DNA of 64,000 bases from an uncultured Microbacterium sp. (GCF_945952435.1 NZ_CAMFHZ010000016.1:22159-86158); one strand, 5' to 3'; positions 53,695 to 62,825 are shown, counted from the stretch's first letter. Numbers and translations: made by a program. Notes: a model not told the origin generated them from the letters alone.

Positions 53695-54810
53695 GTGACC
53701 CGGTTCTGGGTCGGGGGCTACGGGCCGGATGGGGACGGGTCGGCCGACGGCATCGGTCTGCTGGCCGGCGACGAGGGCCGCGCGCCCACGACGCTCGCCT
53801 ATCGGGGAGCCGTGGTCCCCGCGCCGTCCCCCTCCTGGCTCGCGGCGCACCCGACGCTCGACGTCGTGTACGCGGCGCTCGAAGGATCGGGCGAGGTCGC
53901 CGCGTTCGCCCGGTCGGGGGAGAGCGCGCTGACGACGCTGGGGTCTCCGCGCGCCGCAGGGGCAGCGGTCTGCCATCTCGCCGTGTCCCCGGACGGACGC
54001 TTCCTCGTCGCCAGCAGCTACGGCGACGGACGCGTGCAGCGCATCGCTCTGGGCGCGGACGGCGCGCTCGCGCCGGGGACGCCCGACAGGGCCGCGGAGC
54101 TGCGCGCGGCGCTGTTCGGCGACGCCGGCGACGCCCGGACCTCGGACGGCGCGGAGGCGTCGGATCCCTACGCCGCGGATCCGAATCGGCTGGACCCGAA
54201 CGGCGATCCGCGCGCCTCCCACGCGCATGCCGCCGCGTTTCTGCCGGACGGGCGGATCGCGACGACCGACCTCGGCTACGACCTGGTGCGGATCTGGCGG
54301 CCGGCGGCGGCCGGCCTGACGCTCGACCACGAGGTGGTGCTGCCGCGCGGATCCGGCCCCCGGCACCTGGTGATGCACCCGAGCGGGCATCTGCACGTCG
54401 TCACCGAGTACTCCTGCGAGGTGTTCACCCTCGCCGCCGACAGGGAGGGCCGGTGGGGGCTGATCGCCGGCACCCCGGTCTCGGCGATCGCGACACCCGG
54501 GCACGACTATCCCGCCGAGCTGAGCCGATCGCGGGACGGGGAGACGCTGTACGCCGGGATCCGCGGCAGCGACACGGTCGCGGCGCTGCGCGTGCGGGGG
54601 TCCGGGGAGAGGGTCGAGCCGCTCGCGATCGCCGACACGGGCGTCGTCTGGCCGCGGCACCACCTCGTGCACGAGGGGCAGCTGCTCGTGGCGGGGCAGC
54701 GTTCCGACGAGATCTCGGTGCTCGACCTCGACGAGCGGACGGGGATCCCCGGTCGCGTCCGCCATCGCGCCCCGGCCCCGTCGCCCACGCACCTGCTGGC
54801 CGTGCGGTGA
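53695..54810 (+). CDS. Beta-propeller lactonase-family protein
   Basis: This 371-residue protein shows the blades of a seven-bladed propeller like 6-phosphogluconolactonase of the YbhE type: PSWLAAHPTLDVVYAALE, HLAVSPDGRFLVASSYGDGRV, HAHAAAFLPDGRIATTDLGYDLVRIW, GPRHLVMHPSGHLHVVTEYSCEV and AELSRSRDGETLYAGIRGSD. Enzymatic activity is inferred from fold only. The GTG start lies 1 bp after the purA stop, so it may be co-translated. Confidence 0.85.
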   Translation: MTRFWVGGYGPDGDGSADGIGLLAGDEGRAPTTLAYRGAVVPAPSPSWLAAHPTLDVVYAALEGSGEVAAFARSGESALTTLGSPRAAGAAVCHLAVSPDGRFLVASSYGDGRVQRIALGADGALAPGTPDRAAELRAALFGDAGDARTSDGAEASDPYAADPNRLDPNGDPRASHAHAAAFLPDGRIATTDLGYDLVRIWRPAAAGLTLDHEVVLPRGSGPRHLVMHPSGHLHVVTEYSCEVFTLAADREGRWGLIAGTPVSAIATPGHDYPAELSRSRDGETLYAGIRGSDTVAALRVRGSGERVEPLAIADTGVVWPRHHLVHEGQLLVAGQRSDEISVLDLDERTGIPGRVRHRAPAPSPTHLLAVR

Positions 54811-54926
54811 CATCCGTCCCGGTCTGAACGCACGGGAGGGGGGCCGCGCCCCCTACTCTGATCTCGGGACCGTCGATCGGCGGTTCGAGAGCGTCGCAGC
54901 GGCGTCGACACGGGGAGGCGGGCGGC

Positions 54927-56205
54927 ATGGTGGACGAGAGCGGATCCGGAGACGTCGGCGGCGTGCCGGGGCAGGCGATCGGGGAAGCGGATTTACGCCG
55001 TGCCTCTCCCCTGGACGGCGGGCACCGTCTCGACGACCGCGTCTCCTCGGACACGACCGGTCCCCGCACGCGCCTACCCCGGCCCCGGCCCCGGCGCCGC
55101 GCGGCGCGCTCGCTGGTCGCGATCGGTGCGGTCCTGCTGCTGGCCGCGATTGCGGGCACGCTGCAGCTCACCGCGAACCTCGGCTACGACCGCGCCCGGG
55201 CCGCGCTCGCTTCCGCGACGGAAGGCCAAGGAGGCGACGGCCTGGGTGCAGAGAGCGATCCCGGTCGGCGAGGACGCCGTGGCCGCCGCCGATGTCGCGC
55301 TCGGCATGAAGGATGCGCAGCTCTTGAGCGACTCGTCCCGCGCGGCGTTGAGCACGGCGCGGGATCAGACGGAGGATGCCGCGCGGACGGCCACGCGGCT
55401 CGTCTCGCGGCCGCTCCCGGAACTCGGGCGCAAGCCGGTCTGGTTCTGGGAGCTGTACGGCGTCTCCTCCCGGCTGGAGAAGGACCTCCCGGTCGTGAAG
55501 AAGACGACTCAGAGCGTCGAGGCATCGTCCGCCGCGTTGCGCCGGGCGACCGAGGCGGTCGACGCCGCAGGCACGGCGGCGGCCACGGCGGCGGGCGCCC
55601 TCGCTGCGGATCTGGAGTCGACGAACCGTCCCGCTCCGAACTCGGCGGTCCTGGAATTGCGCTCCGTCGCCGAGAGCCTCGCCGCGACCTCGCACTTCGA
55701 CGGAGATACCGCCCAGTCCCTGCGGACGTACGAGACCGCCGTGCAGACCCTGCGCAGCGGTCACGCGGCCACGCTCGCGGCGGAGGCCGGGCCGTTGCAG
55801 GGGGCGCGGGCGGAGATCGAGGACTTCGCCCGGGGGCTCGCGCCCGGGGTCCTGCTCGACTTCGAATGGGCGGACCTGGTCAACGACCTCGGCGGCGCCA
55901 ACGGCTACCTCTCCGGGGAGACGGTGTGGCCGGTCGATGACGGGAAGTACTCGACGATCCGCCTGTCCAACTCCGTCGCCGAGGACTGGCCGGGGGATTC
56001 CAGCAAGGCCCTCGTCGCCCACGAGGTGGGGCATGCGATCACCGTGAAGTGCCGTGGCATGTACGACACGACCGACAGCAAGACCGTCGAGGCGTGGGCC
56101 ACGGCCTGGGCGATCAGCATGGGCTTCACCGACGAGGGCAACGGCACGCAGGCCTACGGCGCCCCGCCGGAGTCGCTCATCGCACAGGCCGCCGGCTGCC
56201 GCTGA
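54927..56205 (+). pseudogene. Membrane protein with HEVGH metalloprotease motif, split by a +1 frameshift
   Basis: Two frames together make one coherent protein of about 425 residues. The first (from ATG 54927) gives an N-terminal tail and one membrane helix (SLVAIGAVLLLAAIAGTLQL) up to about base 55223. The second continues from about 55225 with a long helical, Ala-rich region and a C-terminal domain carrying LVAHEVGHAI, a zinc-protease-like motif, and ends at 56205. Removing one G in GAAGGCC (55221-55227) would join them. I cannot tell whether this is a real mutation, a sequencing error or frameshifting. No family name is assigned. Confidence 0.6.
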
Positions 56206-56375
56206 CGGCGTCGCTCTCTCCGTTGGCTTCGAGTTCTGCGACGATCTGTTCCCTGAGTCCCCTGACGCCCTCCGCTCCGTCGGCGCTGAGCGGTTCTAGC
56301 GAGGACGGCAACTTGCGACGCAAGACGATGCCGTAGGCGGTATTCAGGCAACTTCGGAGAGGATTCGGCACAGTT
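56206..56375. other. Intergenic stretch of unusual composition
   Basis: These 170 bp are less GC-rich than their surroundings. A minus-strand frame (GTG 56371 to 56177) encodes a helix such as VRGLREQIVAELEANGESDA and may be a gene fragment, but it lacks a ribosome-binding site. It starts the atypical region that extends to about 57211. Confidence 0.35.
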
Positions 56376-56882
56376 TTGGAATTGCGGAGTCAATTGAGTA
56401 GCACCGCGTCAACGCCCCGGTCAGTGTCGCCCATCATCGGATGGGTGGCACTGACCATTGGCGTGCTCATCCCGCTTATCGTCTCGCTCTTCGCGGTTCT
56501 CAAGCTCAGAGACCTCCGATGCACTGACGGGTTCGCATACACGTTCGCGCCGTTACTGGTTACCTGCGGCGAGCGCCAGCAGGCGGTCCTCGTGGTCGGC
56601 TGGGCGCTCACAACCGCTACTCTCGCGGGCTTGATCGTTGCGGCGATCGCAGCGATCACGGGGCTCATATCCTCACGGTCGGGCGGGTGGGCCCTTGCCT
56701 CGGCCGTTGCTGGCGTCGTAGTCGTAACCCTCCTCGTCCTCGCCAGCAATCCAGACGCCACCTGGGGTACCAACTCCTGGATCTTCTTCAGCGCAGCCGG
56801 TTCGGCCATCGTGGTCGGGGTAGCCGCAATAGGCAGCCGAATCGCGCGCACAACCGAGAACAAGAACAGGTCATCCGGGTAG
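56376..56882 (+). CDS. Four-helix membrane protein, unknown
   Basis: This 168-residue frame encodes four hydrophobic helices (about 20-42, 68-92, 100-122, 135-155) with a Cys-containing loop (RCTDGFAYTFAPLLVTCGERQQ) between the first two. No family is recognised. The first start available is TTG (56376); a GTG near 56424 is an alternative and would still keep all helices. Codon choice is less GC-biased at third positions than neighbours, hinting at recent acquisition. Confidence 0.6.
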   Translation: MELRSQLSSTASTPRSVSPIIGWVALTIGVLIPLIVSLFAVLKLRDLRCTDGFAYTFAPLLVTCGERQQAVLVVGWALTTATLAGLIVAAIAAITGLISSRSGGWALASAVAGVVVVTLLVLASNPDATWGTNSWIFFSAAGSAIVVGVAAIGSRIARTTENKNRSSG

Positions 56883-57211
56883 GCCCTCACCACTCCAAGA
56901 CCACGACACTCCGGCCGCGACGGGCGATCCGGCCACGGTGTGTGTCCATCTGCCGTCGCGACAACAACACTCGGCGCGTGGCGCAGCGCCTTGGTGGCGG
57001 CGATTCCGATCTTTATGTCAGCGCGGAATCTGTTCGGGTGGAGTGGATCGACTGCACGTCAACCCCTCTGACCGTGCCCGGCTCCCCAATCATCGCTCCC
57101 TCCCTGGGCTTTCTCGGCCGCGAGTCCGACGCCGGACGGAGCCGGAGGGCGCGACTTCTGCGAGTCTGGGAGAAGGCGTCGTCCTCGGGAGGGCGCGGAC
57201 AGGAGGACGAG
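56883..57211. other. Gene-less stretch, possible decayed coding DNA
   Basis: No complete gene is visible in 329 bp. One frame reads RRDNNTRRVAQRLGGGDSDL over about 60 codons with no start, which could be a remnant, but I cannot assign it. A good AGGAGGA ribosome-binding site at the right end belongs to the next gene. Confidence 0.4.
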
Positions 57212-58630
57212 ATGACCGACGAATACGACCTGATCGTGCTGGGCGCCGGGCCTGTGGGCGAGAACGTCGCCGACCGGGCGGTGCAGGGCGGCCTGACCGC
57301 GGTCGTCGTGGAGAGCGAGCTCGTCGGCGGGGAGTGCTCGTACTGGGCGTGCACGCCGTCCAAGGCGCTGCTGCGCTCGCCGCAGGTGCTCCGCGCCGCG
57401 CGGCACGTCGGCGGCGCCGCCGAGGCGGTCACCGGGGATCTCGACGTCACCGCCGTGCTCGCCCGCCGCGACGGGTTCACCAGCCACTGGAGCGATGACG
57501 GCCAGGTGTCCTGGCTGCACGACGCCGGCATCGACCTCGTCCGCGGCCACGGCAGGCTCACCGGCGAGAGGCAGGTCACGGTCACGGACGCCGACGGATC
57601 CGAGAGGGTGCTCACCGCCCGGCATGCGGTGGCGCTGTGCACCGGATCCGATGCCGCGATCCCGCCGATCCCCGGCCTCGCCGAGGCCCGACCCTGGACC
57701 AGCCGCGAGGCGACGAGCGCCGAGGAGATCCCCGACTCCCTCGTGGTGATCGGCGGCGGAGTGGTCGCGGTCGAGATGGCGACCGCCTACGCCTCGCTCG
57801 GTTCACGCGTCACGGTGCTCGCCCGCAGCGGTCTGCTCGGTTCGGTCGAGCCCTTCGCCGGTGAGCTCGTCGCCGAGGGGCTGCGCGACCTCGGGGTCGA
57901 CGTGCGCACCGGCGCGAAGACGCTCTCCGTCAGCCGGGACGAGGACGGCGTCACCGTCTCGACCGACGGGGGCGATGTGACCGCCGCGGAAGTCCTCGTC
58001 GCGACAGGGCGCATCCCGCGCAGCGCGGACGTGGGCCTGGAGGTCGTCGGAGGCACGCCGGGGGAGTGGATCCGCGTCGACGACACCCTGCGCGTTCCCG
58101 GCTCGGACTGGCTCTACGCGGTCGGAGACGTGAACGGACGGGTGCTGCTGACCCATCAGGGCAAGTACCAGGCGCGCGCCGCGGGCGATGCGATCGCGGC
58201 CCGCGCGGCCGGCGAGGAAGTGCTCGACGCGCCCTGGGGGCGGCACGCGGCGACGGCCGACGCCGCCGCGGTCCCCCAGGTCGTGTTCTCCGAGCCGGAG
58301 GTGGCCGCGGCCGGCCTCACCGAGGAGGCCGCCCGCGCCGCAGGGCATGCGGTCCGGGCGGTCGACGTCGAGTTCTCCGCGGTCGCGGGGGCATCGCTGC
58401 ACGCGGACGGGTACCGGGGCAAGGCCCGCATGGTGGTCGACGAGGAGCGTCAGGTGCTGCTCGGCGTCACGTTCGCGGGGCCCGACGTCGCCGAGCTCAT
58501 CCACGCCGCGACCGTCGCGATCGCAGGCGAGGTGCCGCTGTCCCGCCTCTGGCACGCGGTGCCCTCGTACCCGACGATGAGCGAGGTGTGGCTGCGGCTG
58601 CTGGAGGCCTACGGGCGGGATTCGGCGTGA
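57212..58630 (+). CDS. FAD-dependent pyridine nucleotide-disulfide oxidoreductase
   Basis: This 472-residue flavoprotein has an N-terminal FAD Rossmann motif (LIVLGAGPVGENVA), the redox-active cysteine pair in GGECSYWACTPSK (C42, C47), a central NAD(P) motif (VVIGGGVVAVEMATAYASLG), the ATGRIPR and YAVGDVN motifs, and a C-terminal dimerisation domain. That places it near mercuric reductase and dihydrolipoamide dehydrogenase. The C-terminus reads AVPSYPTMSEVW, lacking the HPT-x-SE histidine of dihydrolipoamide dehydrogenase, so its substrate is uncertain. AGGAGGA precedes the ATG. Confidence 0.9.
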   Translation: MTDEYDLIVLGAGPVGENVADRAVQGGLTAVVVESELVGGECSYWACTPSKALLRSPQVLRAARHVGGAAEAVTGDLDVTAVLARRDGFTSHWSDDGQVSWLHDAGIDLVRGHGRLTGERQVTVTDADGSERVLTARHAVALCTGSDAAIPPIPGLAEARPWTSREATSAEEIPDSLVVIGGGVVAVEMATAYASLGSRVTVLARSGLLGSVEPFAGELVAEGLRDLGVDVRTGAKTLSVSRDEDGVTVSTDGGDVTAAEVLVATGRIPRSADVGLEVVGGTPGEWIRVDDTLRVPGSDWLYAVGDVNGRVLLTHQGKYQARAAGDAIAARAAGEEVLDAPWGRHAATADAAAVPQVVFSEPEVAAAGLTEEAARAAGHAVRAVDVEFSAVAGASLHADGYRGKARMVVDEERQVLLGVTFAGPDVAELIHAATVAIAGEVPLSRLWHAVPSYPTMSEVWLRLLEAYGRDSA

Positions 58631-58664
58631 GCCGCGCGGCCGGATCCTCGGCGGATCGGCCTAT

Positions 58665-58681
58665 CACGGGATTACCCCGTG
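58665..58681 (+). terminator. Weak hairpin after the oxidoreductase gene
   Basis: CACGGG-ATTAC-CCCGTG forms a 6-bp stem 34 bp after the stop. A -10-like TACTGT for the next gene follows at 58716-58721. Confidence 0.4.
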
Positions 58682-58790
58682 CGTCCACGCTGTTCCCGAT
58701 GTCCGAGGCATCGCCTACTGTCGAAGGACATCGCGTCGCCGGCGGCGGCGAGAGGCACAGATCGCATCGATCTCCCGAGGAGGGACGAGC

Positions 58791-59123
58791 ATGCAGGCAG
58801 TATTCGAAGGGCGCGTCATCGCGAACGCCGATGATGCGGACGTGGTGATCATCGAGGGCAACCGGTACTTCCCGCCGACGTCCATCACCGAGGGCGTGCT
58901 GCAGGAGAGCCCCACGCCCTACACCTGCCCGTGGAAGGGCGAGTGCCAGTACTACTCGGCGCGCATCGACGAGCAGACCTACAAGGACCTGGCCTGGGCG
59001 TACCCGCATCCGTATCCGACCGCGATCGAGCGCGTCGGCATCGACTTCTCGGGGTACGTCGCCTTCGACCCGAAGGTCGAGGTGCGCGCCGGCGAGGTGC
59101 CGCAGGAGGGGTCCCTCGCCTGA
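58791..59123 (+). CDS. DUF427-family protein
   Basis: This 110-residue protein matches the DUF427 beta-fold: MQAVFEGRVIANADDADVVIIEGNRYFPP, TPYTCPWKGECQYYS and AWAYPHPYPTAIERVGIDFSGYVAFDP. The family is widespread and uncharacterised. CGAGGAGGGA precedes the ATG. The next gene starts 12 bp after its stop, so it may be co-transcribed with the osmolyte importer. Confidence 0.9.
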   Translation: MQAVFEGRVIANADDADVVIIEGNRYFPPTSITEGVLQESPTPYTCPWKGECQYYSARIDEQTYKDLAWAYPHPYPTAIERVGIDFSGYVAFDPKVEVRAGEVPQEGSLA

Positions 59124-59135
59124 GGGCCGCTGTCG

Positions 59136-59990
59136 ATGATCGAGTTCCGATCCGTCTCGAAGACGTTCCCCGACGGCACGCGCGCCGTCGACGACTTCAG
59201 CCTCGTCGTCCCCGCACGAGAGACGACCGTGCTGGTCGGCTCGTCCGGATCCGGCAAGACCACGCTGCTTCGCATGATCAACCGCATGGTCGACCCCAGC
59301 GAGGGCGCGGTCGAGATCGACGGGGAGAACGTCCGCGATCGCGACCCCGTCGTACTGCGCCGCAGCATCGGCTACGTCATGCAGAACTCCGGGCTCATGC
59401 CGCATTTCACCGTGCTCGACAACGTGGCCACGGTGCTGCGCCTCGACCGGGTGCCCCGCAAGGAGGCCCAGGAGAGGGCGCGTGAGCTGCTCGACACGGT
59501 CGGCCTCGACCAGCGCCTCGCTGACCGCTATCCGAGCCAGCTCTCCGGAGGGCAGCAGCAGCGCGTGGGCGTCGCCCGCGGGCTCGCGGCGGATCCGAAC
59601 ATCCTCCTCATGGACGAGCCGTTCGGCGCGGTCGATCCGATCGTGCGCACCGAGTTGCAGCAGGAGCTGCTGCGTTTGCAGCGAGAGCTCGACAAGACCG
59701 TCGTCTTCGTGACGCACGACATCGATGAGGCCTTCCTCCTCGGCGACAGGGTCGTGATCCTCGACAAGGCGGCGCGGATCGTGCAGCAGGGCACGCCGGA
59801 GGAGATCCTCACCGCCCCGGCGGACGAGTTCGTCGCGGCGTTCATCGGTGCGGACAGGGGGCGCAGGGCGCTGCACCTCAAGCGGACGCCGGAGGGCACC
59901 GTGGTGGTCGACGCGGATGGCCGGGCGCAGGGCACCCTGGTGCAGTCGCCCGCCGACGCCGTCGCGATGGACGCAGGGACCGCGGGCTGA
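59136..59990 (+). CDS. opuCA: Osmolyte (glycine betaine/choline-type) ABC importer ATPase
   Basis: This 284-residue ATPase belongs to the OpuCA/ProV type. Walker A is GSSGSGKTT (35-43), the signature is LSGGQQQR, Walker B is ILLMDEPFGAVDP and the H-loop is VTHDIDEA. At 284 residues it lacks the two C-terminal CBS domains of Bacillus OpuCA, which sense ionic strength, so activation must differ. It heads the four-gene import operon. Confidence 0.93.
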   Translation: MIEFRSVSKTFPDGTRAVDDFSLVVPARETTVLVGSSGSGKTTLLRMINRMVDPSEGAVEIDGENVRDRDPVVLRRSIGYVMQNSGLMPHFTVLDNVATVLRLDRVPRKEAQERARELLDTVGLDQRLADRYPSQLSGGQQQRVGVARGLAADPNILLMDEPFGAVDPIVRTELQQELLRLQRELDKTVVFVTHDIDEAFLLGDRVVILDKAARIVQQGTPEEILTAPADEFVAAFIGADRGRRALHLKRTPEGTVVVDADGRAQGTLVQSPADAVAMDAGTAG

Positions 59991-59991
59991 C

Positions 59992-60675
59992 ATGACCTGG
60001 ATCATCGACAACCTCGGGCTCATCCTCGAACTCGCCGTCACCCATCTGCGGCAGAGCACGATCGCGCTCGTGCTCGGGGTGGTCGTCTCGATCCCCTTCG
60101 GCTGGGTCGCCTGGCGCTACCGGCTGGTGCGCGGTCCGGTGATCGTGCTCACCGGATTGCTCTACACGATCCCCTCGCTCGCCTTGCTCATGCTCATGCC
60201 GGCGCTGTTCGGATACTCCGCCATCAGCGAGACGAACCTCATCGCCGCGCTCACGATCTACAACATCGCGATCCTCGTCCGTGCCGTCGCCGACGGTCTT
60301 GACTCGGTCGATGCGGACGTGCGCAGGGCGGCGACGGCGATGGGGTACGGCGCCGGGCGCCGGTTCTGGACGGTCGAGCTGCCGCTCGCCGGGCCGGTGA
60401 TCCTCGCGGGGATCCGGGTCGCGGCGGTCTCCACGATCGCCCTCGCCACGGTCGGGATCCTGATCGGCGTGACCAACCTCGGCTACCTCTTCACGAACGG
60501 CCTGGACCGCAGGCTCATCGAGGAGGTGCTCGCCGGCGTGATCGCCGTCGTGATCCTGGCGATCGTCGTCGATCTGATCCTCATCCTCGTGGGTCGGCTG
60601 CTCATGCCCTGGCAGCGGGCGGGCAGCTCGCGGCGCGTGCGCCGCCCGGTCGTCGTGCAGGGAGCAGCCGCATGA
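59992..60675 (+). CDS. opuCB: Osmolyte ABC importer permease 1
   Basis: This 227-residue permease has five to six transmembrane helices and the binding-protein-dependent transport signature with a cytoplasmic EAA-type loop (AATAMGYGAGRRFWTVELPLAGPVILAGIR). YTIPSLALLMLMPALFG is typical of OpuCB/OpuCD proteins. It begins 1 bp after the ATPase stop and overlaps the next permease by 4 bp. Confidence 0.92.
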   Translation: MTWIIDNLGLILELAVTHLRQSTIALVLGVVVSIPFGWVAWRYRLVRGPVIVLTGLLYTIPSLALLMLMPALFGYSAISETNLIAALTIYNIAILVRAVADGLDSVDADVRRAATAMGYGAGRRFWTVELPLAGPVILAGIRVAAVSTIALATVGILIGVTNLGYLFTNGLDRRLIEEVLAGVIAVVILAIVVDLILILVGRLLMPWQRAGSSRRVRRPVVVQGAAA

Positions 60676-61394
60676 ACGTCTTCGGCGATGCGATCGCCTG
60701 GATCCTGGATCCGGCGCAGTGGACGGGCACTTACGCGCTCCCGGTGCTGCTCGGTCAGCACCTGCTCTACACCGTCGTGTCGGTGCTCATCGCCGTCGTG
60801 ATCGCCGTCCCGACGGGCTGGGTCATCGGCCATACGGGGCGCGGGCGCGAGATCGCCGTCGCCGTCTCCGGGGCTGCACGTGCCATCCCCTCGTTCGGGC
60901 TGCTCATTCTGCTCGTGCTGCTGTTCGGGGTGCTCCGCGTGCCGGAGGCGGCCGTCGTCACGTTCGTGCTGCTCGCGATCCCGTCTTTGCTCGCCGGGGC
61001 CTACACGGGGATCGAGGCGATCGACCGTCGCGTCATCGACGCCGCGAAGGCGGTGGGCATGACGCCGTGGCAGGTGTTCTGGAAGGTCGAGTTCCCCCTC
61101 GGCCTGCCGCTGCTCGTGGGAGGACTGCGTGCGGCGACGCTGCAGGTCATCGCGACCGTCACGATCGCCGGCTGGGTGAACCTCGGCGGCTTCGGCTATC
61201 CGATCATCCAGGGCATTCAACTCAACCGCTTCGACCAGGTGCTCGCGGGAGCCCTGCTCGTCGCGATCCTCGCCCTCATCGCCGATCTGCTGTTCGCGCT
61301 CGCGCAGCACGCCGCGGTTCCCGACGGACTGCGGGATCGCACGCGCTCCGAGGACGCGCCCCGTGCCAGGGCGCCGCGCGCCGCGCACGCTTGA
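60672..61394 (+). CDS. opuCD: Osmolyte ABC importer permease 2
   Basis: This 240-residue permease has the same fold as permease 1, with ARAIPSFGLLILLVLLFGV and the EAA-type loop AAKAVGMTPWQVFWKVEFPLGLPLLVGGLR. Two distinct permeases with one ATPase and one binding protein is the OpuC arrangement. Start overlaps the upstream stop as ATGA. Confidence 0.92.
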   Translation: MNVFGDAIAWILDPAQWTGTYALPVLLGQHLLYTVVSVLIAVVIAVPTGWVIGHTGRGREIAVAVSGAARAIPSFGLLILLVLLFGVLRVPEAAVVTFVLLAIPSLLAGAYTGIEAIDRRVIDAAKAVGMTPWQVFWKVEFPLGLPLLVGGLRAATLQVIATVTIAGWVNLGGFGYPIIQGIQLNRFDQVLAGALLVAILALIADLLFALAQHAAVPDGLRDRTRSEDAPRARAPRAAHA

Positions 61395-61453
61395 ACCCAT
61401 CCCCATCACATCTGCATCACCTGCATCACAGACCACGCCAAGAGAGGAACATC

Positions 61454-62371
61454 ATGTTCACCGCTCGTATCACCCGCATCGCCGTGGCGGCCAGCGCCGC
61501 GGTCGCCGTCGCGCTGACCCTCAGCGCGTGCGGTTCCAGCAACCCGCTCGACAAGCCCAGCGAGACGAGCGGATCCGGTTCGTCCGACACGATCGTCATC
61601 GGCTCGCAGGCGTACTACTCGAACGAGATCATCGCCGAGATCTACGCGCAGGCCCTCGAGAAGGACGGGCAGAAGGTCGAGCGGAAGTTCAACATCGGCC
61701 AGCGCGACGCCTACATGCCCGAGGTGAAGTCGGGCGCGATCAGCCTCTTCCCCGAGTACACGGGCAACCTGCTGGAGTACCTCGGCGGCAAGGCCGAGAC
61801 GAACAGCCCCGACGACGTCTACGCCGCGCTGAAGAAGGCGCTGCCCGACGGGCTCGTCGCGCTCGATTACGCGAAGGCCGCAGACCAGGACACCTACACG
61901 GTGACCAAGGCGAACGCCGACAAGTACTCGCTCTCGTCGATCGCGGATCTGTCCAAGGTGCCGGCACCGGTCACGGTCGGCGGCGCTCCCGAGTTCGAGA
62001 AGCGTCCCTACGGCCCGGCCGCGGCGAAGACCGACTACGGGGTCGACCTGACCTTCTCGGCCACCGGTCAGACCACGCTCGAGGCTCTGCTGGCCGGTAC
62101 CGTCCAGGTCGCCGACATCTACTCGGCCGACCCGGCGTTCGAGAAGGGCGACATCGTGGCGCTCAAGGATCCGAAGAACCTGATCCTCTCGTCGAACGTC
62201 GTCCCGATCGCGTCCAAGAGCGTGTCCGACAAGATCTCGAAGGCCATCAACGCCGTCAGCGCCAAGCTCACGACGGAGGAGCTCGTCAAGCTCAACGTGC
62301 AGAGCACGGTCGATAAGAAGCAGCCGGCGGACATCGCGAAGGCGTGGCTGAAGGACCAGGGCCTGAGCTGA
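61454..62371 (+). CDS. opuCC: Osmolyte ABC importer substrate-binding lipoprotein
   Basis: This 305-residue lipoprotein has a signal peptide with lipobox LSAC (Cys26) and an OpuAC/ProX-type binding domain: IVIGSQAYYSNEIIAEIYAQAL, SLFPEYTGNLLEYLGG and PLxVPIASKSVSDKISKAIN-like C-terminal lobe. Glycine betaine, choline or a related quaternary amine is the likely ligand, by family. AGAGGAA precedes the ATG. No terminator is obvious; the 83-bp palindromic element starts 88 bp after the stop. Confidence 0.92.
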   Translation: MFTARITRIAVAASAAVAVALTLSACGSSNPLDKPSETSGSGSSDTIVIGSQAYYSNEIIAEIYAQALEKDGQKVERKFNIGQRDAYMPEVKSGAISLFPEYTGNLLEYLGGKAETNSPDDVYAALKKALPDGLVALDYAKAADQDTYTVTKANADKYSLSSIADLSKVPAPVTVGGAPEFEKRPYGPAAAKTDYGVDLTFSATGQTTLEALLAGTVQVADIYSADPAFEKGDIVALKDPKNLILSSNVVPIASKSVSDKISKAINAVSAKLTTEELVKLNVQSTVDKKQPADIAKAWLKDQGLS

Positions 62372-62459
62372 CCTCAGTCCGCGTTCGCGCCGAAGCCCTC
62401 GAGCATCCCCCGCATCACCCCCCGCGGGCTTCGGCGCCCCCTGCGCTCTCCCTTCCTCG

Positions 62460-62542
62460 GCCGATATGTCGGCCTAGCTGCAGAATGTCGGCCCGGAACG
62501 CGTGTCCGGGCCGACATTCCTGTGTCCGGCCGACATATCGGC
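62460..62542. repeat. 83-bp nested palindrome, copy A
   Basis: Outer arms GCCGATATGTCGGCC (62460-62474) and GGCCGACATATCGGC (62528-62542) are perfect 15-bp inverted repeats. Inside, GAATGTCGGCCCGGA (62483-62497) and TCCGGGCCGACATTC (62505-62519) form a second perfect 15-bp pair. All four boxes share the core ATGTCGG. Confidence 0.9.
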
Positions 62543-62652
62543 ATTGGTCGGGGTCGGGGCCGGGGCCAGGGCCGGGGGCGGTGGGGGGCGTATCGGCCGG
62601 GCCCGAGGCGGTGGTGCGGCGTGGACCGACACGGCGTGGAGCGACACGGGGG

Positions 62653-62735
62653 ACCGATATGTCGGCGCGATTTCGGAATGTCGGAGCCGACCGCGGATCT
62701 GGGCCGACATTCTTGCGTTCACCCGACATATCGGT
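62653..62735. repeat. 83-bp nested palindrome, copy B
   Basis: Outer arms ACCGATATGTCGG (62653-62665) and CCGACATATCGGT (62723-62735), inner arms GAATGTCGG (62676-62684) and CCGACATTC (62704-62712). Box offsets and total length are identical to copy A, while the sequences between the boxes differ. Confidence 0.9.
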
Positions 62736-62825
62736 ACCCCGGGGAGTGGGACCGCGGAGAGCGGGAACCGGGGAGATCGGCAACTGGGGAGAGCGGGAAC
62801 CGCGGAGCGCGGCAATCGAGGAGAG

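Larger units (their letters stand above)
62372..62825. other. Repeat-bearing intergenic region
   Basis: These 454 bp lie between convergent genes and contain no credible ORF. They hold two 83-bp nested palindromes (next entries) separated by a G-rich spacer with GGGGCC-type runs, and then a run of GGGA/GAACCG-rich short imperfect repeats up to the hydrolase stop. Confidence 0.7.

Noticed and set aside
56177..56371. 64-codon minus-strand gene, possible antitoxin
   Set aside because: Weak start, no ribosome-binding site and no partner gene; kept only as a possible fragment.
62460..62735. CRISPR array
   Set aside because: Only two units, each internally palindromic, with 110 bp between them; no cas gene in the window.
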